Notes under the pieces: generated by a model | Told to the model about the DNA's origin: nothing | What the model saw: the letters and a program-made list of their open reading frames with translations, nothing else | The model's database searches: none | DNA from: a virus | DNA length: 23,831 nt | Virus record (IMG/VR): IMGVR_UViG_3300043408_000064 | Span: 1-23,831 of that record | Direction: 5' to 3' (one strand) | Position numbers and translations under genes: made by a program | Shown here: in pieces, positions 13,048-20,349 of the stretch | Position numbering within the stretch: position 1 is the first letter of the stretch | Layout: the number at the start of each line of letters is the position of its first letter

Positions 13048-13353
13048 TCATCTAAAGTACTCCTTGTACTTAGACTCACCTTCGGTATACACCCGAACAA
13101 CGATGTAGTTCGGTCGAAGATCCTTCAGACTGTACGCATTAGGAGTAAGCCAAGAATCAGAAGCCCGGATAATACCATGAGACAGCTTGAGAGCAGATAG
13201 TTCTACACAAGCTGTGATGTCACCAATGTAAACGTCTCCCATGTCATCCGTAAGTTCTGCCATAAACGTAGCGCTGTTCAGCATCAAGTCTACGCTCTCA
13301 AGACGGACTTGTCTATCTCCGTATTGGTTGATAAAGTCGTCGATTGTGTACAA
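13048..13353 (-). CDS. Array paralog 1a, hypothetical
   Basis: 101 residues from TTG 13353, chosen because GAAAGGAA lies just upstream and the family motif begins here (YTIDDFINQYG). The 116-codon opening from 13398 overlaps the coiled-coil gene. Family strands VRLESVDLMLNSATFMAEL and a closing YSLKDLRPNYIVVRVY are clear. It is the first member of the array. Function unknown. Confidence 0.75.
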   Translation of the reverse strand: MYTIDDFINQYGDRQVRLESVDLMLNSATFMAELTDDMGDVYIGDITACVELSALKLSHGIIRASDSWLTPNAYSLKDLRPNYIVVRVYTEGESKYKEYFR

Positions 13354-13363
13354 GGTGTTCCTT

Positions 13364-13747
13364 TCAGACCATTCTGAGGTCGCTGATTTCGTCTTCAAGA
13401 TCGCGTATGCACGACTTCAAATACGCAATTTCTTGGTGTTGTTCCAGATTCTCTTCAATAGCATTACAGATCTTGTCTTGAAGAATACTGTTCTCTGACT
13501 CAAGAACGGCATTGTGTCCTTCTAAGCGTTCAATCATAGCTTCCTGATTCCGAACGTCATGCTCTAGTTCTGAAATACGATCATCAGCGTTCATACGGTC
13601 TTCAATAGCAGCAACCAACGCTTCTCGCAACGCACCAGTCTGCTCTTTGATGATTTCAGATGCTTGGTTTAGAGCACGATGCACTTCAGGACAGGTTTCG
13701 TTAACACGTCGAAAAGACTCTCGTGCTGCTTCTCGGGAATTACTCAT
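13364..13747 (-). CDS. Coiled-coil protein
   Basis: 127 residues from ATG 13747 with GGAGG upstream. Residues about 45-125 form a long heptad-type coiled coil (RISELEHDV, EAMIERLEGHNAVLESENSILQ, IAYLKSCIRDLEDEISDL) rich in Leu, Ile and Glu. Residues 1-44 are more basic and helical. It may be a scaffold, dimerising adaptor or regulator. It is the first gene of the leftward operon, after a promoter candidate at 13786-13814. Confidence 0.8.
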   Translation of the reverse strand: MSNSREAARESFRRVNETCPEVHRALNQASEIIKEQTGALREALVAAIEDRMNADDRISELEHDVRNQEAMIERLEGHNAVLESENSILQDKICNAIEENLEQHQEIAYLKSCIRDLEDEISDLRMV

Positions 13748-13785
13748 ACATCAATCCTCCTTCGCTTTGCTGTTTCGATACCCAG

Positions 13786-13814
13786 AATGTACGAGAGTCC
13801 AACACCCAGGTCAA
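13786..13814 (-). promoter_or_regulatory. Leftward sigma70-like promoter
   Basis: On the minus strand TTGACC (13809-13814), 17 bases, TACATT (13786-13791). The transcript would start about 30 bases before the ATG at 13747. The -35 is the same as at 488. Confidence 0.45.
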
Positions 13815-13876
13815 GACCTTGTTGTATTCCTGAGTAGACTCAAGGGTCTTTGAGAAGACAAGCCAGAAACGACAAA

Positions 13877-13920
13877 ACCCTCTGGAGTACTCAAGACTAG
13901 CAAGAGCACAACCAGAGGGT
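13877..13920 (-). terminator. Terminator upstream of the leftward operon
   Basis: ACCCTCTGG (13877-13885) pairs perfectly with CCAGAGGGT (13912-13920); on the minus strand it is followed by TTTTGTCG. A terminator placed before the first gene of the operon implies that another leftward transcript, likely noncoding, comes from the 14-15.6 kb region. Confidence 0.7.
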
Positions 13921-14115
13921 CTGTGTAGATTAACGATGACAGGAACAACTAGCAAGAAGCCATATAAATACTAGCGTAGTAGCAGTGGATGAACCGTAAG
14001 GTAAACCACCGTACAACCAATGCATACCTGCTGTAGTAATGCTGGCTAAACCATATGCATACCTGATGGATAACCTTATTACTCTTATATTTCATTAAGC
14101 TCATGGTAGGTACCT

Positions 14116-14161
14116 CAAGCCGGTAGGGCTTCCCTGCGGGATGCATGCTTCACGAGTGCAT
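14116..14161 (+). ncRNA. Structured element A (run of small hairpins)
   Basis: AAGCC-GGTAG-GGCTT (14116-14130), TCCC-TGC-GGGA (14130-14140) and GATGCA/TGCATC (14139-14161). The first two hairpins match, in reverse orientation, the hairpins at 15493-15516, so the module is duplicated. Downstream, CCTTTC/GAAAGG adds another stem near 14187-14210. Confidence 0.4.
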
Positions 14162-14282
14162 CAATCAGCAAGTCATATACGGTATACCTTTCATTGGATA
14201 ACGAAAGGGAATACGTATAAGTTATGCTGTTATAACTAAAGTTTAGTACCTAAGTATAAGAAAACTTAAGGATAAAACTTTC

Positions 14283-14390
14283 CTAAGACACAATATGGCC
14301 TTTTAGAGAACGTACAAATAGAAGTATGCCTCTATCTTCCCCGAAGGGATGTACATTCCTAAAAGCAGCCATAGAACCTTTGTGTCTTAG
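14283..14390 (-). ncRNA. Structured element B, nested multi-branched RNA candidate
   Basis: An outer 11-bp perfect stem (14283-14293 with 14380-14390) encloses TATGGC/GCCATA (14294-14299 with 14368-14373), TTTTAG/CTAAAA (14301-14306 with 14359-14364) and GTACA/TGTAC (14312-14316 with 14350-14354). Within these are two hairpins, ATAGA/TCTAT (14318-14335) and TCCC/GGGA (14338-14349). All helices are compatible. On the minus strand the last hairpin carries a C(UUCG)G tetraloop, which favours leftward transcription. No known RNA family is recognised. Confidence 0.6.
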
Positions 14391-14688
14391 AAAGATGATC
14401 AGGCTATTAACCCGCTTTCCTGAAGTCTCCACTCGTATTCCCATGCTGTACCAGGAGTTACCTAGCCGATACTGCACGCCTTTTACCTAACGAGTCCAAT
14501 CGTATCCAACAGCTACTGTACAGGTTCTGCACTTGTATTGCCTTCAACGATGTATGTGTCGGTTGGGATTATTGGTCAATTGCTTCAGACCTCGGATTGC
14601 TTACGCACGACGGTTGGGTATCTAGTCGCCTAGAACTTTGTAGCTCCGCAGTCTCCACCGCAGCATTTACCGTCTACCTTTACCCATG

Positions 14689-14791
14689 TGTAGCAGAAAC
14701 CTAAGAGAAGTGTATTAAAGAGCGTAGGGGTTGTGTTAGCAACCGCAAGGGTTGACGTACGTGTCAAAGACGCTCTTAAATTTCTGCTACA
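14689..14791 (+). ncRNA. Structured element C, three-way RNA candidate
   Basis: TGTAGCAGAAA (14689-14699) pairs with TTTCTGCTACA (14781-14791), and AAGAGCGT (14718-14725) with ACGCTCTT (14770-14777). Inside, GGTTG/CAACC (14729-14744) and TTGAC/GTCAA (14752-14767) make two hairpins; an alternative CAACC-GCAAG-GGTTG hairpin uses shared bases. The outer 11-bp and 8-bp stems are perfect. The strand is uncertain; a GCAA loop on the plus strand favours rightward. Confidence 0.5.
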
Positions 14792-14947
14792 TCTCTAAGT
14801 ATACACAAGTAAATCCTATTGTCAAGTCCTAAATGAATTATTTTCGATTTATTTTGAAAATAGTTCTGGAGAGTTGATTGGTGCTTCTGATGGAATACGT
14901 GAACACCGCTAGGAGGCCATAGGAAGATTTAGGTTGAACGAATGAAG

Positions 14948-15008
14948 ACTTAGGTATACACAGGTAGCCTGAACCTAAACAAATCGATTCTAGGCTGTTT
15001 AAACGATC
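14948..15008 (-). repeat. Dispersed repeat R1 (promoter-like, leftward)
   Basis: On the minus strand it contains GTTTAAACAGCCTAGAATCG, ATTTGTTTAG and, 18 bases after TTGTTT, TATACC. It matches 16208-16270 (opposite orientation) along about 60 bases. It points towards the leftward operon. Confidence 0.65.
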
Positions 15009-15291
15009 CTGAGGGTATACCTACGTAGATACGTCCTAAAGGACATAGCACCGTAGAGGTTCATACCAAAGAGATACAAAGAATCTATACAACAAGGACA
15101 AGCAAGCTAGCGAGATAGCTAACTCAAATACCAAAAAGAAACTAGATTTACTGAATAACTCAAGAGATACCACAAAGATATTAGTTAAACGAAAGTACAA
15201 ACAGGAGTATTACGTTTAATACCTATACAAGTAATTACATAACTCTAGGTGTTACTTGTCGAAGACCAATTTCACCTCTTCTACATCATCT

Positions 15292-15380
15292 ACACAACAG
15301 AACGATTTAAACGACCTACAAGGCTCTATCAGCCCTTGTGGCTACGTCTCCCTTAGTCCATGCAAACAAATCGATCCTAG
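15292..15380. repeat. Partial R-type repeats and a hairpin
   Basis: CGATTTAAACGACCTA at about 15303-15318 (plus) and AAACAAATCGATCCTAG at 15364-15380 (minus orientation of the core) are partial copies of R1 and R2. Between them ACAAGG-CT/AG-CCCTTGT forms a stem of 8 pairs with one bulged base (about 15318-15338). Confidence 0.45.
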
Positions 15381-15418
15381 AGCCTTCTAGAGCTATTCCT
15401 GCGTGTTTACTGGTATCC

Positions 15419-15520
15419 GCCCTGCGTTATACGTAAGTTTCACCGCCCGAAGGGCATTAAACCGCAGATGACAGCGCAGGGCAAGACCAGCCTTCCGCAG
15501 GAAAGCCTTCCGGCTTGAGG
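15419..15520 (-). ncRNA. Structured element E
   Basis: GCCCTGCG (15419-15426) pairs perfectly with CGCAGGGC (15475-15482) around GTTT/AAAC and GCCC-GAA-GGGC (15445-15455). It is followed by TTCC-GCA-GGAA (15493-15503) and AAGCC-TTCC-GGCTT (15503-15516); on the minus strand the last is a GGAA (GNRA) tetraloop. The last two hairpins repeat those of element A in inverse orientation. Confidence 0.5.
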
Positions 15521-15904
15521 GCCCTACACAGGTAAAGAGAAATAAAGCATTGTTGTATTAAATACTTATGTATTACCAGACGATGTGCTTGACAGCTTGG
15601 AAGCTAATAGATTCTTTGTATCTAACTGATGTATTACGTCAGTTTATACGTCTGTATGTTCTTTCTTACTTACTGGTTTTGGGGAGTTCGTGCACTCATT
15701 AACTTTGACTACGTGTTTAAGAGAGTTCAGAGAAAAGGGGAGATTGCTGAATTCCAATGTAAACCGACAGACAGTTGGCCTGACAGAAACCATCAAGATT
15801 CTTTATTGAAAACGTCAGCAGAATCGTTTGTCAGTTTCAGGCGTCTAGCGTGTCGACAGTTTCAATAGCTTTAGTAAGCGTTAGCGATACTAAAGCTATA
15901 CCGG

Positions 15905-16045
15905 ACGTATACCCGAGGTATACCCAACGTATATACGTCAGGAATTAATACTACTCGTATATACCTACGGTATTTATAGCAGTATTTACTAGCGTAATTA
16001 CTATAGTTATACATATGTATATACCTATGTATTACCCGTCGTATA
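15905..16045. repeat. Cluster of short TATACC/GTATA repeats
   Basis: GTATACCC, GGTATACCC, CGTATATACG, CGTATATACCTACGG, GTTATACATATGTATATACC and CCTATG follow one another over 140 bases, AT-rich and partly palindromic. Similar TATACC words are in the R repeats. Such clusters occur at origins or protein-nucleated regulatory DNA; no function can be shown here. Confidence 0.4.
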
Positions 16046-16207
16046 GTCTTTAGTCTAGCACCCGTGTCCCTTAATCTGCAAGTCCAAAGAGCATCTTCTG
16101 AACTTTATTTGGATTTATTTGCAAAAGAGTCCTTTAGCTCTTGACAAAGCTGTCATCAGTGTGCTATGTAAAAGACAACCTCTTGCACCTAGACATCCTG
16201 TATCGCT

Positions 16208-16270
16208 TCAGTAGACCGATTTAAACAGCTTAGGATCGATTTGTTTAGCGTTAGGCTACCCGTGTATCCC
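16208..16270 (+). repeat. Dispersed repeat R2 (promoter-like, rightward)
   Basis: Plus strand: GATTTAAACAGCTTAGGATC, GATTTGTTTAG and TATCCC 18 bases after TTGTTT. It is the inverted counterpart of R1 at 14948-15008 and points towards the packaging genes at 16847 onwards. Confidence 0.65.
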
Positions 16271-16604
16271 TTGGGTTGCGTTCGTCGATCCTACGACGTT
16301 CTAGAGCTTCCTAGAGGCATTGGTGACTTTCTGGTTGCTGGACTTCCGCTTCTGCACCAGCAAGATCATCAGAATCACGACTGAACATAGACCTGCGTCT
16401 GTACCTGCCCGTAGCGCGAGTAGCATACCAAAGTGCAGAAGTCAAGCGATTCGGTTGTATCGACGCAAATAAATTTTCATAAGCAAATCGCAGTAACTTG
16501 CTGATCTTCATAGCTTTTATTAATACATCGGAGACAGCTTGATCTTCGTTAGTACGTACTTACGCCTTTGGATTGTTATCAGATGTATCATCTCCTTGTT
16601 ACAT

Positions 16605-16613
16605 TGGTATAAT
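16605..16613 (+). promoter_or_regulatory. Extended -10 promoter for the packaging genes
   Basis: TG-G-TATAAT, a perfect extended -10 without a clear -35. The leader to 16847 holds a 14-base palindrome (16700-16713), GATATT-TCCG-AATATC (16762-16777) and CCTGG/CCAGG just before the first gene. Confidence 0.5.
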
Positions 16614-16846
16614 ACGTATATAACGAAAGATTAACTTTGTTGTATTCCTGCGTGTTTCTCCCTTGAAATAAAAGGTTTGTATTAAGCGCAACTTGACTGT
16701 TTCTAATTAGAAAATAGCAGAATCTATACAACAAAGAAACCTGTCCTATTTGGTGTTATTCGATATTTCCGAATATCCTAATGCTCTTATAGAACCCTGG
16801 ACAAGTAACCAGGACTACTCAATAACAATACAAATAAAGGATTAGA

Positions 16847-17083
16847 ATGCTCTGCAAATACTGCAAGTGCAAGTACAAACATACTCCTCTGCATACAGAA
16901 TGGGGTGCTTGTCTGCAATGTTCTGGTGTCACGGATGACCTGTGCGGTACCGATGACAACGATGTACTTGCTGATGTATGGGAGCTAGCTAACCCTAGTG
17001 GTAGGACGAAGAGTAAGATTCACGATGATGAAGACTCTCGCTCTGACGCATACCGAGACGGTCAAGACGCATTCGATCTTTAA
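16847..17083 (+). CDS. Small zinc-ribbon-like protein
   Basis: 78 residues from ATG 16847 with AAAGGA upstream. The N-terminus has CKYCKC (Cys3, Cys6, Cys8) and CLQC (Cys22, Cys25), with His12 and His16 between them, the layout of a zinc ribbon. The rest is acidic (CGTDDNDVLADVWEL, HDDEDSRSDAYRDGQD). Its TAA is 9 bases before the next start, so it is in the packaging operon. Probably a DNA- or protein-binding accessory factor; exact role unknown. Confidence 0.8.
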   Translation: MLCKYCKCKYKHTPLHTEWGACLQCSGVTDDLCGTDDNDVLADVWELANPSGRTKSKIHDDEDSRSDAYRDGQDAFDL

Positions 17084-17091
17084 GGAAGACT

Positions 17092-17445
17092 ATGACATTC
17101 GCTAAGGGTGATCCCCGAATCAATCGCAACGGTCGTCCTCGTGAAGAAGACAAGGGTGTCCGTCCTACACAACGCAGTCAACGAGATAAAGAACTCCTGC
17201 TTCTGCTTCGTAAGATTCGTCCGCATGTAGCTGAAAGTATTAACAGTGCTGCTTCGATCATGCGTAACGACAAGGCTGCGGATGCTTCGCGTCTCAAGGC
17301 TTGTACGATCCTGATGGATAACTACCGCAGGCTTGTGCTTGATCTGTATGACGGTGAAGATGAAGAGTCCGCAGAAGAGATTCAACAACAAAACGTTCCT
17401 GTTTTCAGTCTTCGTGTGATTGATGGTGACGAGTCGGGTGACTGA
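17092..17445 (+). CDS. Probable small terminase subunit (TerS)
   Basis: 117 residues from ATG 17092 with AAGGAAG upstream. The basic, Gly-rich start (FAKGDPRINRNGRPREEDKG) is typical of DNA-binding phage packaging proteins, followed by two helices (KELLLLLRKIRPHVAESINSA; RLKACTILMDNYRRLVLDLY) and an acidic tail that could contact TerL. Small terminases recognise the packaging site and hand DNA to TerL. The assignment rests on the size, composition and position before terL; no diagnostic motif exists. Three adhesin-like genes separate it from terL, which is unusual. Confidence 0.6.
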   Translation: MTFAKGDPRINRNGRPREEDKGVRPTQRSQRDKELLLLLRKIRPHVAESINSAASIMRNDKAADASRLKACTILMDNYRRLVLDLYDGEDEESAEEIQQQNVPVFSLRVIDGDESGD

Positions 17446-17448
17446 CGT

Positions 17449-17772
17449 ATGCCTACTCAAACTGAAAACTGGAAAGCAACCCTTGGTATAACTGGAGATT
17501 TGGCAGTGCTTGTATCTACGTCCCGTGCTCTTGTACCTGCCGATAACGGTACTACGATTGAAGTTGCTAGTGGTGTAGTGCTTACGCTGAACGCTTCGTC
17601 TAATCTGACAAATGGTGTCATTGTGATTGGCCCAACAACAGGTTCGGCTTCTGTATCTTGCTCTGGTGTAACGATTGACGGTGCTACTTCTCTTGCGATT
17701 GCAGCGTATGAAGTAGCAGCCATCATCCCGAGGTTCAGCAGCACAACTAATTACTTGTCTAGGGTTTCTTAA
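17449..17772 (+). CDS. Putative virion surface protein, small
   Basis: 107 residues from ATG 17449, 3 bases after the preceding stop. Ser/Thr/Gly/Val-rich with regular beta strands (LAVLVSTSRALVPA, TTIEVASGVVLTLNAS, NGVIVIGPTTGSASVSC), as in phage head or tail decoration proteins. No Cys- or metal-binding motif. Its TAA overlaps the next ATG (TAATG), so the two are translationally coupled and may act in one structure. Confidence 0.65.
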   Translation: MPTQTENWKATLGITGDLAVLVSTSRALVPADNGTTIEVASGVVLTLNASSNLTNGVIVIGPTTGSASVSCSGVTIDGATSLAIAAYEVAAIIPRFSSTTNYLSRVS

Positions 17773-18479
17773 TGCTCCCTGCTACTTTGTATCTAATCAT
17801 GCAAGGTCAGTTTGGTGACGATGGTTTGACACAGACGATTCCTAGTTGGGATCAAACGAAGGCTTGGTTTTCTGAGAATGGTGCTCAGGTTCCCGTTACC
17901 ACAAAGATCACGTATACCAACTCAGATCGAACTGCTACCAGTACATCAAACGCTTATATCAATACCATGTTTGTTGCGCATTACAGAACTCGTAAATCCG
18001 GCAAGTGGTACTACGAAATCAAATGCACGAAGACCGGTAACGGTGCTAGTTACGGTTGGGCCTCTGAAGGGTTGACGGTTCCTGCTTCTGTATCGGGTAG
18101 GTATTCTTTCCGTGTAAATGGATCACAGGCTTCTCTCTTTGGTTCCGAAGCGGGTACAAGTGTAAGCACCGCTAGTGTGTCCATATTAGTGAACGACATT
18201 GTTCGGTTTGCTGTAGATATTGACGCAGGAAAAGTATGGATTGCTGTCAATAGCGGTGCTTGGGTCAAAGGTGGCGATCCTGTATTGGGTACAACACCTA
18301 CTCTTTCTGGTACTTTGGTTAATGGTCGACCTGCTGCTTATGGTCTGGGTTCTGGTGGTAGTTCCTATAACAACAGTAGTTTTACGATCTACTCGGATTC
18401 CCCTAACTTGAACTACGCTTGTCCTTCTGGTTTTACAGCATTTGGTGATGCTAGTCTTCCTTCTTTGGATTACCCGTAA
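17772..18479 (+). CDS. Virion protein with SPRY-like domain
   Basis: 235 residues from ATG 17772. About residues 70-220 have the SPRY/B30.2-like pattern: KWYYEIKCTKTG, YGWASEGL, VNDIVRFAVDIDAGKVWIAVNSGAW, then GRPAAYGLG and a closing NLNYACPSGF. Such domains occur in phage tail fibre and decoration proteins and act in binding. The N-terminal ~40 residues would anchor it. It is one of three adhesin-like genes between TerS and TerL. Family assignment is by pattern. Confidence 0.7.
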   Translation: MLPATLYLIMQGQFGDDGLTQTIPSWDQTKAWFSENGAQVPVTTKITYTNSDRTATSTSNAYINTMFVAHYRTRKSGKWYYEIKCTKTGNGASYGWASEGLTVPASVSGRYSFRVNGSQASLFGSEAGTSVSTASVSILVNDIVRFAVDIDAGKVWIAVNSGAWVKGGDPVLGTTPTLSGTLVNGRPAAYGLGSGGSSYNNSSFTIYSDSPNLNYACPSGFTAFGDASLPSLDYP

Positions 18480-18508
18480 TCAACCTTCCCTACATCTAAG
18501 GAGGCAAT

Positions 18509-20242
18509 ATGCCTGAAATTACAGACTTTAATCTTGACCAACGCAACGGCGGTTGGACTGCAGAATATTCGGACGGGACCGTTAAGACGGGTAACTTGAC
18601 CTCGGTGGCGGGGGATGGGAATCCTGTCGGGGTGCTGCTGATCGGCCAGTCGAACTGCGTCGGCTGGGACGCCAACGCTTTCGATGCTCGACTCGACTAT
18701 GTCCCGACCGGAGTGATGCAGTATTCGCCGGACGGCACGGGCACGGCCGCCTACGCTCGGCAAGTCGTCCCGGCCTCGAACCCACTGCTGTGGCCGAATT
18801 CGCAGTCGGCCAGTTTCGGCGTTAGCTCAGCCGGCCACTTTGCGGCGTGGGCGAACGTCCTCGGCTCCGAGGCGGGTCGTCTGGTGCTGATCCCCGCCGC
18901 TGTCGGCGGCACGGCGCTTGTGGGCAGTCGCTGGGCCTATCCTGCGGGGGATCTCTGCGCTCAAGCTGTGTCGACTGCCCGGCAGTTCCTCGCCGATGTT
19001 CCTGGCAGCCGGATCGGCTACATCGTGATCGTGCAGGGCGAGGCCGACGCCTCGGCGGGTGTATCCGGCCCCGCGTACCAGGCGGCGTTCGATGGGCTGA
19101 TCAACGGCCTGCGGTCGATCGCGGGCATGCAGGACGCTGTGGTCATTGTCGGCGGGATGGTCCCGGAATGGGTGGCCGAGCGCGCCGCTGCGGTAGTAAT
19201 TGCCGCGGTCCACGCTGAGGCTCCGCTGCGCCTGCCGCGTTGCATCTATGTCCCGGGTCCGACTGGTGCCAACAACAGCGTCCATTACACAGCCGCCGGG
19301 TACCGCATTGCCGGCCGCCGCTGGGCGCGGAAAGCCCTGACCCGATCCCATCTGCTGGATGCGCCGGCCGCGCCTGCCGTCACCGTCGCGGGCCGCACGC
19401 TGTCGGTCGTGATCCCGGCCACCGATTGCGCCGCGGTCGAGGTCGATTACCGGCCGATCGGCGGGGACTGGACGACTGTCCGGCTGCCGATCACCTACTG
19501 GGAGCCTGGCACGGTGCTGTCGCATGCCGTGCCAGGCGAACTGGCGGCCGAGGCCAGGGCGCGCGCGATCAATCACGTGGGCAGCACCGTCAGCGAAACG
19601 CTGCAGGTCGATGCCGTTACCGGGGACACCGCATCCGGCCTGCTGGCGCGGCTGAATTTTGAAGATTCGGCAAACCTCGGAGCGAACGACGTCGGCGCGA
19701 CCTTTGCCGTGTCGTCGGTAACGCAGGCTACCGACGCGGTGCGCGGCAAGGTCGCCGTTTTCGGAGGCGGGGCCACTCGCACCGCCGTGCATCTTTCGAC
19801 GCTCGATCTTCCTCAGCCCGCCTATACGAAAGCCGCGTGGATCCTGTGGGACGGCACTCAGGCGGCATCTGGCTACACCAATATCCTGAGTGGCGACGCT
19901 TCGGTCGACACCGGGGACCACGTTTTCGGCATTCATGGCGGGATGGTGAAGGCCTCTGACGGTGGCCTATCGAGCCTGTTTTCCTCGGGGATCACGCCGG
20001 CTGCTGGAGTGTGGGAGCACTGGGCCGTCACTCGCGATGCTGAAGGACTCCAGATCCTCTACCGGAACGGGACCGAGGTCGCGCGCCGTACGGGATCCCC
20101 GACGACCACGGCCGGTGCCGGCACGAGCATCGGGTCATTCAACTCCGGGGCGAACAACAACTGGCAGGGTCGTCTGGACGATGTGCGGCTCTACAACCGC
20201 GCGCTTGCGCCGAACGACATCCTGGTCCTCGCTTCGACCTGA
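18509..20242 (+). CDS. Adhesin/esterase: SASA-type esterase plus LamG domain
   Basis: 577 residues from ATG 18509 with AGGAGG upstream. Residues 1-32 are the phage-like part (EYSDGTVKTGNLTS). Residues ~38-280 match the SGNH/sialate O-acetylesterase type: GQSN with Ser48, QGEAD (176-180) and SVHYTAAGY with His259. Residues ~285-370 look like a beta-sandwich linker (fibronectin III-like), and ~375-577 like a concanavalin/LamG domain ending in LDDVRLYNRAL. It probably deacetylates or binds host surface glycans as a tail fibre or spike. From about base 18600 the DNA becomes strongly GC-rich, unlike its neighbours, showing a domain acquired from a high-GC source. Substrate unknown. Confidence 0.85.
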   Translation: MPEITDFNLDQRNGGWTAEYSDGTVKTGNLTSVAGDGNPVGVLLIGQSNCVGWDANAFDARLDYVPTGVMQYSPDGTGTAAYARQVVPASNPLLWPNSQSASFGVSSAGHFAAWANVLGSEAGRLVLIPAAVGGTALVGSRWAYPAGDLCAQAVSTARQFLADVPGSRIGYIVIVQGEADASAGVSGPAYQAAFDGLINGLRSIAGMQDAVVIVGGMVPEWVAERAAAVVIAAVHAEAPLRLPRCIYVPGPTGANNSVHYTAAGYRIAGRRWARKALTRSHLLDAPAAPAVTVAGRTLSVVIPATDCAAVEVDYRPIGGDWTTVRLPITYWEPGTVLSHAVPGELAAEARARAINHVGSTVSETLQVDAVTGDTASGLLARLNFEDSANLGANDVGATFAVSSVTQATDAVRGKVAVFGGGATRTAVHLSTLDLPQPAYTKAAWILWDGTQAASGYTNILSGDASVDTGDHVFGIHGGMVKASDGGLSSLFSSGITPAAGVWEHWAVTRDAEGLQILYRNGTEVARRTGSPTTTAGAGTSIGSFNSGANNNWQGRLDDVRLYNRALAPNDILVLAST

Positions 20243-20349
20243 ATTCCCATCCCCTGAGCGGTGCTCGTAGAGCGCACAACAGAGTTACCTGCGATCTAAC
20301 CATCCGGGTAACTCTTCTCTAACTTATACAAAGAAAGAAGGTAATCAGA

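Larger units (their letters stand above)
13921..16846. other. 3-kb region without convincing genes
   Basis: Openings at 13949-14146, 14283-14477 and 16311-16511 (minus) and 15629-15868 (plus) lack ribosome sites and protein-like structure. I found no tRNA (no T-arm or D-arm signatures on either strand). The space is filled by nested inverted repeats (14116-14161, 14283-14390, 14689-14791, 15419-15520), copies of a dispersed repeat, TATACC-rich short repeats (15905-16045), and a leader for the late genes. Candidate roles are structured RNAs, an origin, or divergent control. Confidence 0.6.

Noticed and set aside
14282-14298. CCTAAG and TATGG, words of the 11-nt GNRA tetraloop receptor
   Set aside because: They pair better with distant sequences in element B and would be on the strand opposite to its UUCG loop.
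14400-14690. Possible tRNA genes in the gene-free region
   Set aside because: No T-loop (GTTCRAATC-like) or D-arm signatures on either strand.
15629-15868. 79-codon opening with a hydrophobic start
   Set aside because: No Shine-Dalgarno sequence, and the second half does not look like protein; kept out despite possible membrane segment.
16311-16511. 66-codon minus-strand opening
   Set aside because: No ribosome site; overlaps repeat-like DNA shared with 11040-11060.
18827-19936. 369-codon minus-strand opening
   Set aside because: Shadow of the GC-rich esterase gene; GC-rich DNA rarely gives stops in other frames.
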